The position numbers were made by a program, and so were the translations under genes. From Merluccius polli (taxonomy: Eukaryota > Chordata > Actinopteri > Gadiformes > Merlucciidae), in NCBI GenBank assembly GCA_030340625.1, contig JAOPHQ010004332.1:33180-97179 (forward strand): a DNA stretch of 64,000 bases. The letters run 5' to 3'. Shown here piece after piece: positions 24,389 to 38,260 of the stretch. The notes under the pieces are model-generated. The model searched no databases, was not told the DNA's origin, and saw only the letters and a list, made by a program, of their open reading frames with translations. The stretch's first letter is position 1. Each line of letters starts with the position of its first letter.

Positions 24389-25785
24389 ATATATATTTTT
24401 GGTAATTCTTGATAATTTTTAATAGCTATACATACACACACATATATACAGTATATCAAGATACGTTATATTTTATAATATATTATATTTTTTGAAAATG
24501 AAAAACTGAAAAATATTTATTAGTATTTTTTTGGGGAGTGCGTTGAATGGTATCCGTCAGCAGGCTGGCAGTTTGACACATCACACCAACTGATTAGCAT
24601 AAGCCGGACCCTTCTAGGAGCTCCAGAGACTACAACATTATGGAAGAGAAATGTTTGAGAAATGCCGAGGCGCCAGGTCAAACAGAGGATAATTTCTATG
24701 TTCTTCACACTTTTATCATGACCCCTTCTGCTCCATCTATTTCTTTATCTATCTCTCTCTTTCTTTCCATAAGTACATCAATCTACAGTATATCTTTACA
24801 TCTCTCTCTCCCTCCACCCATACCTCTCTCTATCTGTACCTCTGTCGTTCTCTTTTACTCTGTGTCTAACTCTCTCTATCTTCCTCCATCTGTCTTTCTA
24901 TCTCTTGCTCTTGGGGAGTTAGACTTATTTGATTATTTGTATTATTTGTTTCTGGGCTCATTGAGAAGGTTCAACAAAAGCCCTGCAGTGAAACTCCAGA
25001 GGCTTCAAATATACTTTAGCAATAATTGTTATTCTATATTTATTAGGTCAGTGCTGCTAGGCAGCACTCAGCTTATATTCTTGTTAGGCTCTATTGTTAT
25101 CTTGCTTATCTCTTTATTTTTATTTATTATTAATATTATTTCAGCATTTACCTACTTATGTAAACTGTTTGTCATAGAAACTTTGTTCTTTGTTCAATCT
25201 TCTTCAGGAGATGTATACTATTACCTTTGTTTATTCTAACATGTTTCATTGATTTTATATATATTTTTTATTTATATCATTTTATATAAATGGATTTTAT
25301 ATCAAGTATTAAAATGTATAATGGAAATGGATGTTGGGAGGAATGTTTGTAATGTTAAAGACTTCATACTTTATGGACACGTGCCCCATCTGCACAATGT
25401 GTTCCTTGGATGACGCCGATTTGCCTATAAAATTATTTTGCCATTTTGGTAAACATATTTTGTGCTTCTTTTGGCACATATTTCACTAATCTTCACCAAA
25501 CTTGGTGCATAGCACATTTAGATGACCCCGAACAAAGCTTGTGTTTGTTTTTGGGTATCACTTTCCGTTTGTCTGTAATTGGTGACCAAACTTTTGAAGG
25601 CGTGGCCTGAAGCACTTCAGACCATATATCTTTAATTAGGGGTGTCACAATTTCGATTTTAAATCGAAATTGATCGAAATGAGATTTTGATTTTAGCTTT
25701 TTTTTTTTAATTAAAATTTTACCATATTGCTTTAGTGTGGTACATTTCTAAAGAAATATAGTGGTTATATCACACATACCATGTA
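23136..25785. other. Gene-free stretch
   Basis: Holds a CT run (23815-23862), poly-A (24282-24308) followed by TA and GA runs (24318-24381), and AT-rich DNA. Near 25640 a motif (GGGGTGTCACAATTTCGATTT) resembles a hAT terminus, but no partner end was found before the palindrome. No supported exon. Confidence 0.55.
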
Positions 25786-27981
25786 TGGGGGGGAAGAGCG
25801 AGGAAAACCAATCCAGTTGAACTAGAAACAGAGAAAGGGAACTACAAAGAGAGGGGGGGAGGAAGGGAGAGAGAGAGGTGAAGGGATGGAGGGAGTAGGA
25901 AAGAGCAAAATAAACTGGGAGACAAACTGAGAGAGGAAGAGATAGAGGAGTGATGGAGAGAATGAGAGAGCAAGTAAACAGTAACTTTACAATTGTAATT
26001 TAAACAATAATGAATAGTCACAAACCTGAATTCCATTATCCAGGTATGACTGCATTTCTTCATCGGTAAGTAAGCACAAAACGCCAATGTAGGCGAGCAG
26101 ACAAACAAACATAAGTCATTGCATTCCCTGAAGAAACGATGGCTATAACTTTTCTACATAATTGCAGAGGGTCGAGATCCATGAGCCTCTTTCCTTACAG
26201 AGTGTCCAACTTCTCACTTTCAAGTGTAAATCTCCTGCTGAAGTTGGAGAGAACCCACAGGGGAATTCCCAGGGACAGCTCACACAACAGGCCTGAAGGG
26301 CAGACCAGGAGAGGTCCTGGAGGATCTCTCACACCCAGAGTAACAGCCAAGGACTGAACTGGTCCCACAGTAACACCACATCTAAAACAACCATGTCCAA
26401 TATACAGTCCTCGTCTGCTGATGACTGCTATCATTATGATGATGATAATAATGATGATAATGATAATAATGGTTATACCATCATTATAATTCATCATCAT
26501 CATCATCATCATCATGGTAAGAATTGTGATAATGATGATAATATAATGATAATAATAAACACAAAAGCAAAAAGAAGAGCCACTAGATGACAGAACATTT
26601 CTATACGTCTTAAACTATGAAGCTTTAGTTTACATGTTTAAGCTTATTTTACACAAAAGCACTCACTGCATTTTCTGCAATTAATTTTCTAGTTGTATAC
26701 TTCCTACCCTCCGATGTATTGATATGAGGTTTGTTATGGAGTGTAGCTCTGTCTCAGTTCATGTTGTAGCGATGACATACTCACAAATATGTGTTTATTT
26801 TATTATTTATTATATTTTTATATTTTCCTGTCATGAGGTTGCCGTCATTAGTTTGTAAACACCCTTAATTATGTGAAATCTTCGATGACAACACGTATCG
26901 GATAACTTTGGATTATTGTTCACCAACTGACATTTATTTAAAAAAAGTCTACTATTTCGGATTGTCAGCTTTGTTTTGTCAATAGTGGTATTAACCTGCT
27001 CCTGCTCTTGACATTTCAAGCTCAGATCAATTATGAATCATAGCAATCTTATTTTCATCATCATTTGTATCATAACCATAAGAATGATGATAATAAGAGT
27101 GATGAAAATGATGATTATAATGATAATGATGGTGAGAATTGTGAGAAGTATCCTCATCATCCTTCTTCATTCATTATCATCATTATATTATCATCATTAT
27201 CACAATTCTTACCATCATGACAATAATGACGATGATGGATTATAATGATGGTATTACCATTATTATCATTATCATCATTATTATCATCATCATAATCATA
27301 GTCACAATCACAGTCATCAGCAGACGAGGACTGTATATTGCAACCTGATTGTGAGATCAGGTTGGTATATTGGACATGGTTGTTTTAGATGTGGTGTTAC
27401 TGTGGGACCAGTTCAGTCCTTGGCTGTTACTCTGGGTGTGAGAGATCCTCCAGGACCTCTCCTGGTCTGCCCTTCAGGCCTGTTGTGTGAGCTGTCCCTG
27501 GGAATTCCCCTGTGGGTTCTCTCCAACTTCAGCAGGAGATTTACACTTGAAAGTGAGAAGTTGGACACTCTGTAAGGAAAGAGGCTCATGGATCTCGACC
27601 CTCTGCAATTATGTAGAAAAGTTATAGCCATCGTTTCTTCAGGGAATGCAATGACTTATGTTTGTTTGTCTGCTCGCCTACATTGGCGTTTTGTGCTTAC
27701 TTACCGATGAAGAAATGCAGTCATACCTGGATAATGGAATTCAGGTTTGTGACTATTCATTATAGTTTAAATTACAATTGTAAAGTTACTGTTTACTTGC
27801 TCTCTCATTCTCTCCATCACTCCTCTATCTCTTCCTCTCTCAGTTTGTCTCCCAGTTTATTTTGCTCCTTCCTACTCCCTCCATCCCTTCACCTCTCTCT
27901 CTCCCTTCCTCCTCCCCTCTCTTTCTAGTTCCCTTTATTTATTTCTAGTTTAACTGGATTGGTTTTCTTGCTCTCCCCCCT
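25786..27981. repeat. Large inverted repeat (palindrome), arms about 770-810 bp
   Basis: Left arm about 25786-26555 and right arm about 27170-27981 are reverse complements with few differences, separated by about 614 bp. The arms include GA/CT-rich DNA, a unique stretch in the middle, and ATG/CAT-rich DNA at the inner ends. The right arm carries an extra segment of about 28 bp near 27337-27365 containing the small hairpin CAACCTGAT/ATCAGGTTG. Identical 72-codon frames occur on opposite strands in the two arms, but they show no domain. It could be a foldback transposon or an inverted duplication of host DNA. Confidence 0.88.
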
Positions 27982-28032
27982 CTCTCTAGTACTATGTTCT
28001 CAATTGCAGTCACTGCCTGCCTGCCTGCCTGC

Positions 28033-28128
<96 letters not shown>

Positions 28129-31100
28129 CCCCTCTCGGGGAGTGTTTCTGCTCGTCTGTCAGTCTGGCTGCCAGGTGGAGCATGGACCTCTACCAGTGGA
28201 GGTTAAAACACACACACACACACACAGTTATTCTTACAAACACACACACTGTTATTCTCCCTGCCTTCTGAAAATGATCCTAGTGCATCCTTTAATCTCA
28301 TTTAGATTAGTGGCCGCATCCCCCCCCCCCCCCACATGCACGCAATCATGTGCTGTTGTACATGTATGCAAGTGCTTGTGCGTGTGTGTCGGTGTGTGTG
28401 TGTGCTTCTATTTTAAAATAATGAAATTCATATTTCGGTATTTGTATTGTTTATAGACTTGCATATTTGATCTCTGCCAGTGAGTTAAAGCAGGATATGC
28501 AGTTTATTTGTCGGATGCGCATGTGTTTATGTTTATAAAAAGCCATGTCCCCATGTGGACATCTGTACCTCCATCTTTACATGCACCTGTGTCTGCTTGT
28601 TTAGGGCAGCTTGTGCACAGACACGCGTGTGTGTGTGAGTTTATCAGCGTTTTACCAGGTCATCTCAACCCAGGCAGTGGCCTTCAGTGACCTTTTAAAC
28701 ACATAACTGAGTGGGCCAACTGTAACTGTCTGTTGCCCTTGTAGCTATGTGACAGAGGACCAATGCCCGGCCTGTGCTCGTGGAGCAGTAAACCTTGAAG
28801 GAAACAGCAGAGGAGTTTGTATGACGCACCAAGGGCAGGAAGCGGCATATTTAGAACTTTAAATTGTAAAATGTTGAATTTAGACGTCTAACAGCCAACT
28901 GAAAATGTCAATGTGTCTTAAAGTGGTAATCCTTTAAATCAGCTGTTTCTAAATTATGGTTTGTGTTCGACCCAGGGGTAGGCAAGGACTACATAATACA
29001 CACACTGTATATATCTATTGTCTGTCTTGTTTATAACCTGAAGCTACTTTAACCTTTAAACGTAGCTACCACACTTTACAAAACAGTTTAATCTGCTCTG
29101 CTTTTGTCTTCTCTTCACTCCCTTCACACCTCCACCGACCACACCATCAATTCGGATCTCACCCTCACCTGTCCGGTATGTTGGATAAATAAACATAAAA
29201 ATAAACAAAATGATGCTCTCCTCTCTGGTGATGAGTCTCTCCTTGTTTTTGTCAACTGTTTCCTCATTCTCCATCATACTGCCTCAACTCTTACCTTCAT
29301 TCCCTGACCATCCTCTCCTCCACATATTTCAGAAGGACCTCTGAAGGAACAGTGAAGACAGCAGGGTCAGTGCCTGATATGAAAGCACATACCATTCAAG
29401 TATGTTCCCACACACTCCGTGTTTCACTAAATGCCCTGCAACCTTGCATCTGTGTCATGCTTGGATGATGATAAAACAACTCTGTTTAAAAAAACAAGAA
29501 GAAGAAGGAAAAATAGGGAGAAAACCTGGCACAAAAAACGTTAACTGCTTGTCTTTTCTGGGTTTATAAAGTCTCACTGCATCCCATCCCAAATGAGTTA
29601 CCAAAACATTCTGGGTGTTTTTGTTGCTGGACTTTTGTGTTTCTACCATGCCTACCTTAAGTCCTTAAAACAAAATTTAAATTGGTGTGTTCACACAGAC
29701 AAGAAGGCAGGTTTGTGACCAAATTAAAGTGTGTGCAGGGTGCACAGCCAAATTAGTTGAACTATTCCCACACTTCCCCCAATTCACTGCTTCAACCATT
29801 GGTCAAGAATACCACGTGAATGATTGCGTCTGTTTTCATCTGGGCCACAGTATATTGTAACATGTTAAAATCACTGTGCTCTACGGCAGTTCGACAGCCT
29901 ATGCAAAACACATCAATTGCGAATTTTGTTTCCAGTATATCGGGGCCATCTGCCCTCCAACGCTTCTCTTCTCCTCAACTCCTCTGCCTCTTCTCTCTGT
30001 TAATTTTCTTACTTTATTAGATTTTTCCCATCTCTTCCTCTGTCCTCTCATATCCTCTCCAAACATTATCTCCTCTCCTCTTTCTCCATTTCATATCCTT
30101 GTTCCTCATTTCTTTTTTGCCCTTTTTTTTAAAAAGTTTTTTATTTTTTTAAACAATGGCAACAGATACTGACTCTTTTTCCCCCCCCCTTCTCTCTCCT
30201 CCATCGTCCCATTTTGTTTGATCTCTCGCTCCTTATTCTATCTTTCCATCACTTCCTTGTCTTCTCACCTTTTTAATGCTTTCGGTCATTCAATTTACTC
30301 TTCTTTCATTTGTCCTTTACACATATTTTATATTATACCTTGTCCTCTGGCTTTAATCTATTTAGCTCAAATTTGTCCTTTTTTTTTAAAGTCCAGGGTG
30401 CTTGATCACAAACTTCAGTGTGTTTTATGTTAAGGTTTGATCATCAAATAAAGGAGGGAGAATAAAAGATTACACATTTTTCTCTTGATAGCTCTAACCT
30501 TCGGTGGCGATGTCACCATTGTGTCAAGCGATAAGAAGGCGTCGCTGTCTGCTGGAGTTTGATTGGACGGTGGTGGCAGCGGCCGGGGAGAAGAGATGTG
30601 CTGACACGCGGTAATACAGCCAGACAGGTTATATCAAGATAGCACAGACGCTCTGTCAGCACTGTCTGTCAGTCTGTCCTCTGAAGGGAACATACATCCA
30701 CTCTGAACACTACGATGCAATCCATCAGGTGCAGAGACAGATAGACACAGACACAGAGAAAGAAAAACAAGACACAGGCTTTATGGGTGTTCGTTTCCCA
30801 GCCAAAAAGTACTGGGTTCAATCCCTGTTGTCCACAGCCTAACCTGACATGTATATGAATTCAGATCGCTTTGGATAAAAAATAGTGCATAGAGCTTCAA
30901 CATGCAACACATCCAACCCACATGTCCTCAATCTCCAAAAATACAACAGTTTAATTTATACTTCATGGCGCAATATCACTCTTGTGGAGCCTCACACAAT
31001 CATTATCATTATCCTTAGGGTTAGGATAATGATATGATGGGTAAGAGGATAATGGGCAAAAACTCTCATTCTGCCTGTGAATCTTCTCTCTCTTCCACTG

Positions 31101-31188
31101 TCTATCGCTCTTTATAGTCTTTTTCTTTATAGTCTTTTTCGTTATCTCACCCTCTCTCAACCCCCTCCCTCTCTCTCCTCTCCCTCTC
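27982..31188. other. Gene-free stretch with CT run and a second SINE
   Basis: Contains a CT run (28037-28125), short CA runs, poly-C (28321-28333), and pyrimidine-rich DNA near 29960-30260. Around 31005-31030 there is a short hairpin (CATTATCCT and AGGATAATG). A stretch at 30490-30560 reads open for about 23 codons but has no clear splice sites. No gene is supported. Confidence 0.55.
30775..30895 (+). mobile_element. tRNA-derived SINE fragment
   Basis: Shares the CCCAGCCA, AAAGTACTGGGTTC and GGATAAAA blocks with the SINE at 22953-23135, so both belong to one family. The B box here is GGTTCAATCCC, closer to consensus. The 5' part is short. Confidence 0.65.
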
Positions 31189-32366
31189 CAACCCGGTCTC
31201 ATCAATCTGCGTACAAATAACACGACTTTACACTTTCAAGAAGCGTGCATATGATACGCCAAAATCCAATTTTGCGTGCATATGATACGCCAATCCTTCC
31301 CATTCAGGTCTGTGGAGAGCAGATGCGTCCAAATACCACGCATCACCTTGAACGGTCATGACGTCACCAGCGAGGCTCAGTTCGCTTTGTTCACCTGATG
31401 CGCGGACGTCTCCAAGCGGGTAAGCAGGGGAAACAATCTTTTTTTTGTAATGAAATCACGGTATTAACGGTATTATTTTATTATTTTAGTTATTTCAGTT
31501 TTTTTGCATCACGTTAAGTGGGGTGACATGTCAAAATGACAGCGTATGCGTTCAAATTAAATGTTCGTGGAACAGTGGGCTGCCCAGTTAGCATAGCATA
31601 GCTAGTATGGCTTGGTACCATTGACATTAGCCTAAGCTAACTTCTACTGTATGCTGTTGCAGTTTAAAATAAATAAATATACAGTTTTAATCTTGTTGTG
31701 ACATGGGTCTTCTGCTTTTAGACATGGCTGATGACAGCACCACCAATGAACACACTTAATTAGTGTTAGCTAACGTTATTAGTTAAAGAAAAATGATGTG
31801 GGATAAACCGTGCTGAGGGATTCCTAAACCGGATTTATTCAAATTGGTGACACTATGAAATAAAAACCTATTTACTCCCTTTAAATCAGCCACTGTGGTG
31901 TCCCTGTTTGACAGTATCGGTGTACATATTACTAATCCGTGTGTGCGGACCCCAAAAGGTAACTTTAGATGACTCCAGATCAGCATTTTGGATTATACAT
32001 TCACTATACAAGCCAATCTGAGATCTGCTAAAATAATTGGCACCTTTGTATAATTCAACCAGACACTACTAGTTGCTTGCAGATGCATGATACACTGTGT
32101 TGGATCCAGGCTACATCCGCAGTGGAAGGATTAGGAGTAGGGTGGGATTACTACCGTATTCTCGGGATATTTGATTTCTAATTTAGTCATATATAGTGCA
32201 TTTTACCTAAAGGAAAATTAAGCATGATTTAGACTACAAGAGAGTCTTTGTCTCCAGCAAAAAAAACAACAGGTGTGACATGCTTAATATTACACAATAA
32301 CAGATACAGTTTACAAAAAACATGAATCTGAAGTTGATGATGATAGCTAATAGGTTAGGGGACATA
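31189..32366 (+). repeat. Left TIR of the giant element
   Basis: Aligns by eye with the reverse complement of 62053-62495 for its first 445 bp (mostly identical, small indels) and of 49492-50125 for 31795-32366. The segment 31636-31794 has no counterpart on the right. It includes two direct copies of GCGTGCATATGATACGCCAA (near 31246 and 31275), likely subterminal transposase-binding repeats. Confidence 0.85.
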
Positions 32367-32405
32367 ATCTTATAAATAAATTAATACAGAAATTAATACA
32401 GAAAT

Positions 32406-32454
<49 letters not shown>

Positions 32455-33247
32455 CCACCACCTTTGCCACAGTCAGTGTCAGTAGAAAGTCCATGTCAGT
32501 AGATTAAGTGCAATATTAAGGTATCAAGCCTGACTTCACTTTGCAGTGTCTTTCCCATGGTGTTATCTAGTACTTCCATAATAGGTATTGGGTAACAGTA
32601 CTGTCACAACCTCATCTGTCCTCAAGAATATGGATGTTCCATTAAAGAGAGAAGGAAAGGACCAGTAAGCCAATGTTTAAAAAGTATTACATAGTAATTA
32701 TTCAATGACTGCACAAATTACTAGCTACATTAATGTACTACTGTTCTAATGCTAATAATTGCTCATTATCACCAGAAACTACCAGCATTTAACCGATAAA
32801 TTACACATTAAAATTACAAAATAGTTACTTGTTATTACCAGAAATTACTTTATGATATTACCCTGTAATTTGTGTAGTGTAAAGTGCTACCCATTTAAGT
32901 TTTACTTTGATATCACACTTTACATTACCTTGCAGTCCAATACCATTAACATCAATTGGATTATGTAATATGCAATTTGTCTTAAGTAATCAGATATCAT
33001 ACATGGTGATATTGAAGAAAATCTTCTATTATTATGGTGATACTTATTTGTGGCACAATTCACACAATTTTCCCCATGGGTGACAATAAAGTTAATTTTA
33101 TGTCCTATTTTATCTTTATGTTTATAACCATTGGAAAGGCTTAGGATATGCTCACATCAGGTTCTCCCACATAATTAAATATTTTGTTCCATGGCATGTC
33201 AATAATTATAATGTAATGTTTATTTGTTTGTTTGTATTGTAGTAAAA
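32367..33247. other. Interior stretch before the zinc-ribbon gene
   Basis: Begins with an (ATC)n run (32404-32452). From 32690 to 32880 short motifs such as ATTACCAGAAATTAC recur irregularly. The rest is AT-rich; it would contain the promoter and 5' exon of the downstream gene, but I cannot place them. Confidence 0.5.
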
Positions 33248-34421
33248 ATGCCAGGTGGATCAACTCTCCGACAGTGCCTCCATTGCCTAGAAAAGTTCAA
33301 TTGTGCCAATCAAAGATGCACCAAGGTAGATAATGTACAATAGTTTATTGTACTGTCTAACTGCCAACCCCCATGTTCATACATTAAAGCCAGTCATTAA
33401 ATTCAAATTCAAATGAGCTTTATTGGCATTACATATCTGACATAGTGACAATAAAACTGGAGTTTGGAGTGGAGACATTAAGTTTATCATACAAAAGACA
33501 AAGAGTTTTGTTTTGTTACATCACAAATTTGCATCACAGTGGGTATTTTTCAAAACATTGCATTTCCCACCTGATGGAAAGGTACCTGTTGAAATTGAAT
33601 GTTTGACTGTTGGTTCTTATAAATAACATCCTGTTACAAAGCTACACATTGGACATTGAATCTGTCTATTACGGACAGTACATTGTTCTATTGCGGTGGT
33701 TCTCAACTGTGGTCACTCAGTTGATTGAGATTATCCATATTTTGATTTCAAAATTCAAGAAAATGGCAAGATTAATGGCAAATTAATGGCAATTAATTGC
33801 ATTCACTTGCTATCCAAGTCATTATTCAGGCCCTTGTTAATAGAAGGCTAGAAAGAATAATAAGCAATGCTTTGGGTCCCCAGGACCACAGTTTGGAACC
33901 TGTTTTTATTTTTGTTATACCGTCTCCCCCTCGCTCTCTCTGTCTCTCTTTCTTACTCAGTGTGGGAGGCTGCTGGACATGAAGTCAAGGCAGACGGCCC
34001 GTATGAAAGTGTTCCGGACCAGAGCCAAGGAATGGGCACAAAAAGTAAAAAAGTCCCGCAATCAGGCAAAAATCTTTGACACCGCTGCCCTGATGGTAAT
34101 AAACGTTTTGTCTTTCTCTTTTGGTCAGGCATTGCAGGTTCTTGTCTGTAACATTACAGAAATATATAATTTTATTTACATTGTACAGGAAAGCAACAAC
34201 TATGGTAATGTCATGCAATTATGTGTCATGTCATCAACCCAAATGCATTTGCAATGTTTCAGACAATAATGAGCTAGTCAACATGTAAGAAGATGGTGTG
34301 CCTATTTGAAGGATTTTTAGAAGGTAGGTCACAGCACAATATCAATACATTCATGACTCTCTATTAAGATTGATCCTGTATTGTGTACCTATCCAGATGG
34401 ATCAGATTTAAATGTCAGTAC

Positions 34422-36261
34422 TAGGCCTGCACGATATCAGCAAAATGTGCGATGTGCGATCACACTGTTCAATATTGCGATGACGATATGACTTGCGATA
34501 AATAAGAAAATATTTAAGTTTGCATACAGTTCCTGTCTCTTTCAGATTTTTCAGCTTTAATAGATTCCCTGCTTTTAGGTACTCTCAAACACTGAATAGC
34601 TGATGGTAATTACATTTAAAAAAAAAGGGAAAATAATATTCTTGTGCATGCTTTTATTGAAACCCACATAACATTAATTTACATGTTATTGTAAAAATAA
34701 ATTAAAGTTTCCTTACCCTGCTCTCAACAAAAACAAAAAAGTATCTATTGAAATAAGAGAATCTCAGGGGGAAAAGAGCTTAAATAAATAACACAAATAA
34801 ATTCTGGATTGGATACTGGCTGGATTCGCGGGATCACGCGAGAACTACAAGACCACGTGAGAATCAGGAGACCACACGATAATTTGTAGATGTCAAAATA
34901 GAACAAACAAATAAAAGGTTACTTTGCCTTTCCGAAGTTGACTTGCAGTTGCTTTGTCTGTCAGAAATTTGATTTGCTGTTGATTTGGTCGTTTTTCCTA
35001 GATTTGTGTGCTCTACCATGAGTTGGTAGGCTATATAGTAAATGTTTACTTTTGTGTCTGGTTTAATTGTGTTTAGTGTTGTTTATTGTTGTTATGTCCT
35101 AATGTGTTGTGCTGTAGCCTATAGACAAAGTCAGTTATAAACGACAACGATTTGTGGCCGTGTTCGATCGGGAGGGTGTTTTTATTTTGAAAACTGACCG
35201 GATGCTCTATGGCTTTTACTATTTCACTTCCTGCCCGGTCGGTGTGCTCTGTTTAAATTGATGCGGTTCAGCAGCGGCTCGCGTCACCGGGGACGTGAGC
35301 ATCGCGGTCACCGCTGCTGATCGCTGCCACTCTAGTCAATGAACGCATTTCCACCGGGCGCGCTGCGGAACGTCCCAGCAGCGGCGCGCCGCAGCCGCAA
35401 CACTATCTTTACGTAGCGTTCTATTTTTGACGCGAGCCGCTGCTGAAACGCATCAATTTAAACAAAGCAGACCGACCGGGCAGGAAGTTAAATAGTAAAA
35501 GCCATAGAGCATCCGGTCAATTTTCAAAATAAAACACCCTCCCAATCGAACACGGCCACAAATCGTCGTTTATAACTGACTTTGTCTATAGGCTACAGCA
35601 CAACACATTAGGACATAACAACAATAAACAACACTAAACACAATTAAACCAGACAAAAAAGTAAACATTTACTATATAGCCTACCAACTCATGGTAGAAG
35701 CACACAAATCTAGGAAAAACGACCAAATCAACAGCAAATCAACTTCTGACAGACAAAGCAACTGCAAGTCAACTTCGGAAAGGCAAAGTAACCTTTTATT
35801 TGTTTGTTCTATTTTGACATCTACAAATGATCGCGTGGTCTCCTGATTCTCGCGTGGTCTTGTAGTTCTCGCGTGATCCCGCGAATTCAGCCGCCTCGCA
35901 GCGCTACGCTGTAGGGGACGTGAGCGTCGCGTTGCGGCTGCGTTGCGGTCACCGCTGCTGATCGCTGCCACTCTAGTCAATGAAAGTACGTGCGGAACAC
36001 TGCGGAACGTCTCAGCAGCGTCCCAGGAGCGGCACGCTGCAGCCGCAACGCTATCTTTACGTAGCGTTATCCTGCAGGAACGTCAGCGGAGCTTGGCGTC
36101 ATCTGATTGACTAGTGTGTGCATGCATGGCCCCAAATGTCAGAATGCCACGCCGAGTGTACATGGCGAACTTATCGCATTACAGACCAGCTTTTGCGATG
36201 TGTTTATCGCGAACGTTCACATCGCGATGACGATGAAAATTCGATTAATCGTGCAGGCCTA
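34422..36261. mobile_element. hAT-type non-autonomous element, 1840 bp
   Basis: Ends are inverted (TAGGCCTGCACGAT) and flanked by the 8-bp duplication GTCAGTAC at 34414-34421 and 36262-36269, the hAT signature. There is no transposase. The centre is filled by a large foldback (34818-35892). It lies in an intron of the zinc-ribbon gene. Confidence 0.9.
34818..35892. repeat. Foldback with about 465-bp arms inside the hAT element
   Basis: Arms 34818-35286 and 35429-35892 are near-perfect inverted copies around a spacer of about 142 bp. The spacer is GC-rich, and a similar segment (sharing CGCTGCTGATCGCTGCCA and CTTTACGTAGCGTT) recurs just outside the right arm at about 35921-36070. Confidence 0.9.
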
Positions 36262-37689
36262 GTCAGTACAGATCATTTTTCGCACAACCTAGATTGCTAG
36301 TGGATAATTCTGTTCTACTTATATCTTTTATCTTAAACCTTTATATTTCTTTGCTTACTCACATTTCGAACCATATACTACATCTTAAATATCTTGGGTT
36401 TTTTGTGTGTTTTTTAAAAGCATTGAATCCTGAAATAGAGGAAGTGGGGCTGCAAGAGAGGACAGGAGAAGAAGATGAGACAGAAAGAGGAATACGTGAA
36501 GAGGACCAGAGATGACAGGGGGAGGGAGGTGAAATAGGAGAGACTGAGGAGAGGAGGGACATGCAGGAGATGGAGACGGAGGGAGAGATAGAGGCACAGG
36601 AAGACAGAGTAGAGAGTGAGAGAGTGGAGAGAGGAGAGATGGAGGAAGAGCTGGGACTGATGGAGGCAGACAAAGAGAGAGAACAGACATAGGAAGTGGA
36701 GAAAGAAGAGATTGAGGCAAAGAAGAAAGTAGTGGCAGCAAACAAGTAAGTGCCAATACAGAATAGAAGATGCAGAGCAATAAGGGCAATCTTGACTATG
36801 TAGAATATGAGATACAGAATGGTAAAGAAAGTGTCAGTGTACAAAAAGGAGTAGCACACCACACTATCCTCACAAGCCAGATGGTATTTCACGAGTTGCT
36901 CTTTTTCTACTTTTTCTTACAACATGGGGTTATTTGTATGACAGTGGTTTGGCATCCGGTGTGCCATCATAATGCGAGGTGGCAACGCCCAAGGGTGAAG
37001 TCATCAGAGAAAGTGTCAACTGATTGTCCTGCATTGCAGTGTACTCGCAAGTACTCACCTGGCTTGTGAGGCGAACACCACACACCTCTATTGCAATTTA
37101 CATGTTTTTTGTTCCTCTATACAGGAAGTCAGCTGTCAAAATTTCAGCTAAAAAGAAAAGAAGCAAAAGAAGGCAAAAGAAGGATGACGGTATGAAAAAT
37201 CCTTTAAAGTATTTTAAATTAAAAATTAAATAAATAATAAATCCTAATCTCTTAACTAATCCTAATCTAATAAAAAAAATGTAATCTTGAACATGTAATG
37301 TAATAGCTTTTTCTTCTTATTACTAGTTTATTACATTACAGGCCTCATAACAAATATACAACTATTAACATAATAATAGTTGAAAATGTATTTTAATTGA
37401 CTAATTGACTCTTTTTGGTGTAGAGTTTTTGGTGCCTCTGGGTGGTGTACCTTTTGATCTTTGCGGGGCGTTGTTAATACTTTGCTGTACGAGATGCATT
37501 CCCATTGTGTCACATGAATAGTACAGAGAAATTATGATGTACATTTACTTGTGGTCTTACATTTCAAAGAGAAATATATACAGTTTTCACCTGCAATATA
37601 TACAGTGTCACCCCCTGTAAGATGGAAGTCTAGTCAAGATTAATAAATTTGCTCCATCCTTGCTCCATCTTAAATTATGTATGATGCTT

Positions 37690-38260
37690 TGTAAAGGCCC
37701 AAAACAACAATGTACCCCAGAAGTACTAGTGTATTCTACCACACTGTACCGCAATGTATATTAAAAAAGTGTTGGTAAGTACCACAGAATACACCAAAGC
37801 ACCAAATTATCATAAAATGCACACCAAAGTGTCCCACAGTATCCCAAAGCATACCACAGGGTCATCAAAAGGCCAAGACCAATTATCACAAAGCATACTG
37901 CAATGTACTACAAAGTCCCACAAAGCACACACCAAAGCATTCCATGAATCATATCAAACTGGCACAAGGTGTACCACTGTAACATAAAATATAACAAAGT
38001 AACCCAAAACTTTGGCAGTTTCAGTGAGTTATTTCTCTTCAATGTTATTACATTATCTAGCCAAAATGGCCTGTAATGTTATACATGATCAATAACATAA
38101 GTTATTACATTAAGGGCAAAAATGCTATTACGTTACAGGTTAAAGATTTCATTACGTTACTGGATTTTTATTATGTTACGGGCATTATTGCATTTGATTT
38201 CATCACATTACAGGCAGTTATTACATTACGGTAAATTATTACGTTTTGGCCCTTTACATA
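37690..38260. repeat. Degenerate short tandem motifs in the last intron
   Basis: 37690-37990 is built of CACAAAGC/ACCAAAG-type motifs; 38040-38260 repeats ATTACGTTACAGGC-like motifs, which also occur at 37325-37345. Both are too diverged to count units. No coding content. Confidence 0.6.

Noticed and set aside
30490..30560. Possible host exon
   Set aside because: About 23 open codons without clear acceptor and donor or known similarity.
31182..31188. CCCTCTC as a firm target-site duplication of the giant element
   Set aside because: The same 7-mer flanks the right end at 62496, but both flanks are CT-rich, so the match could be chance; kept only as supporting evidence.
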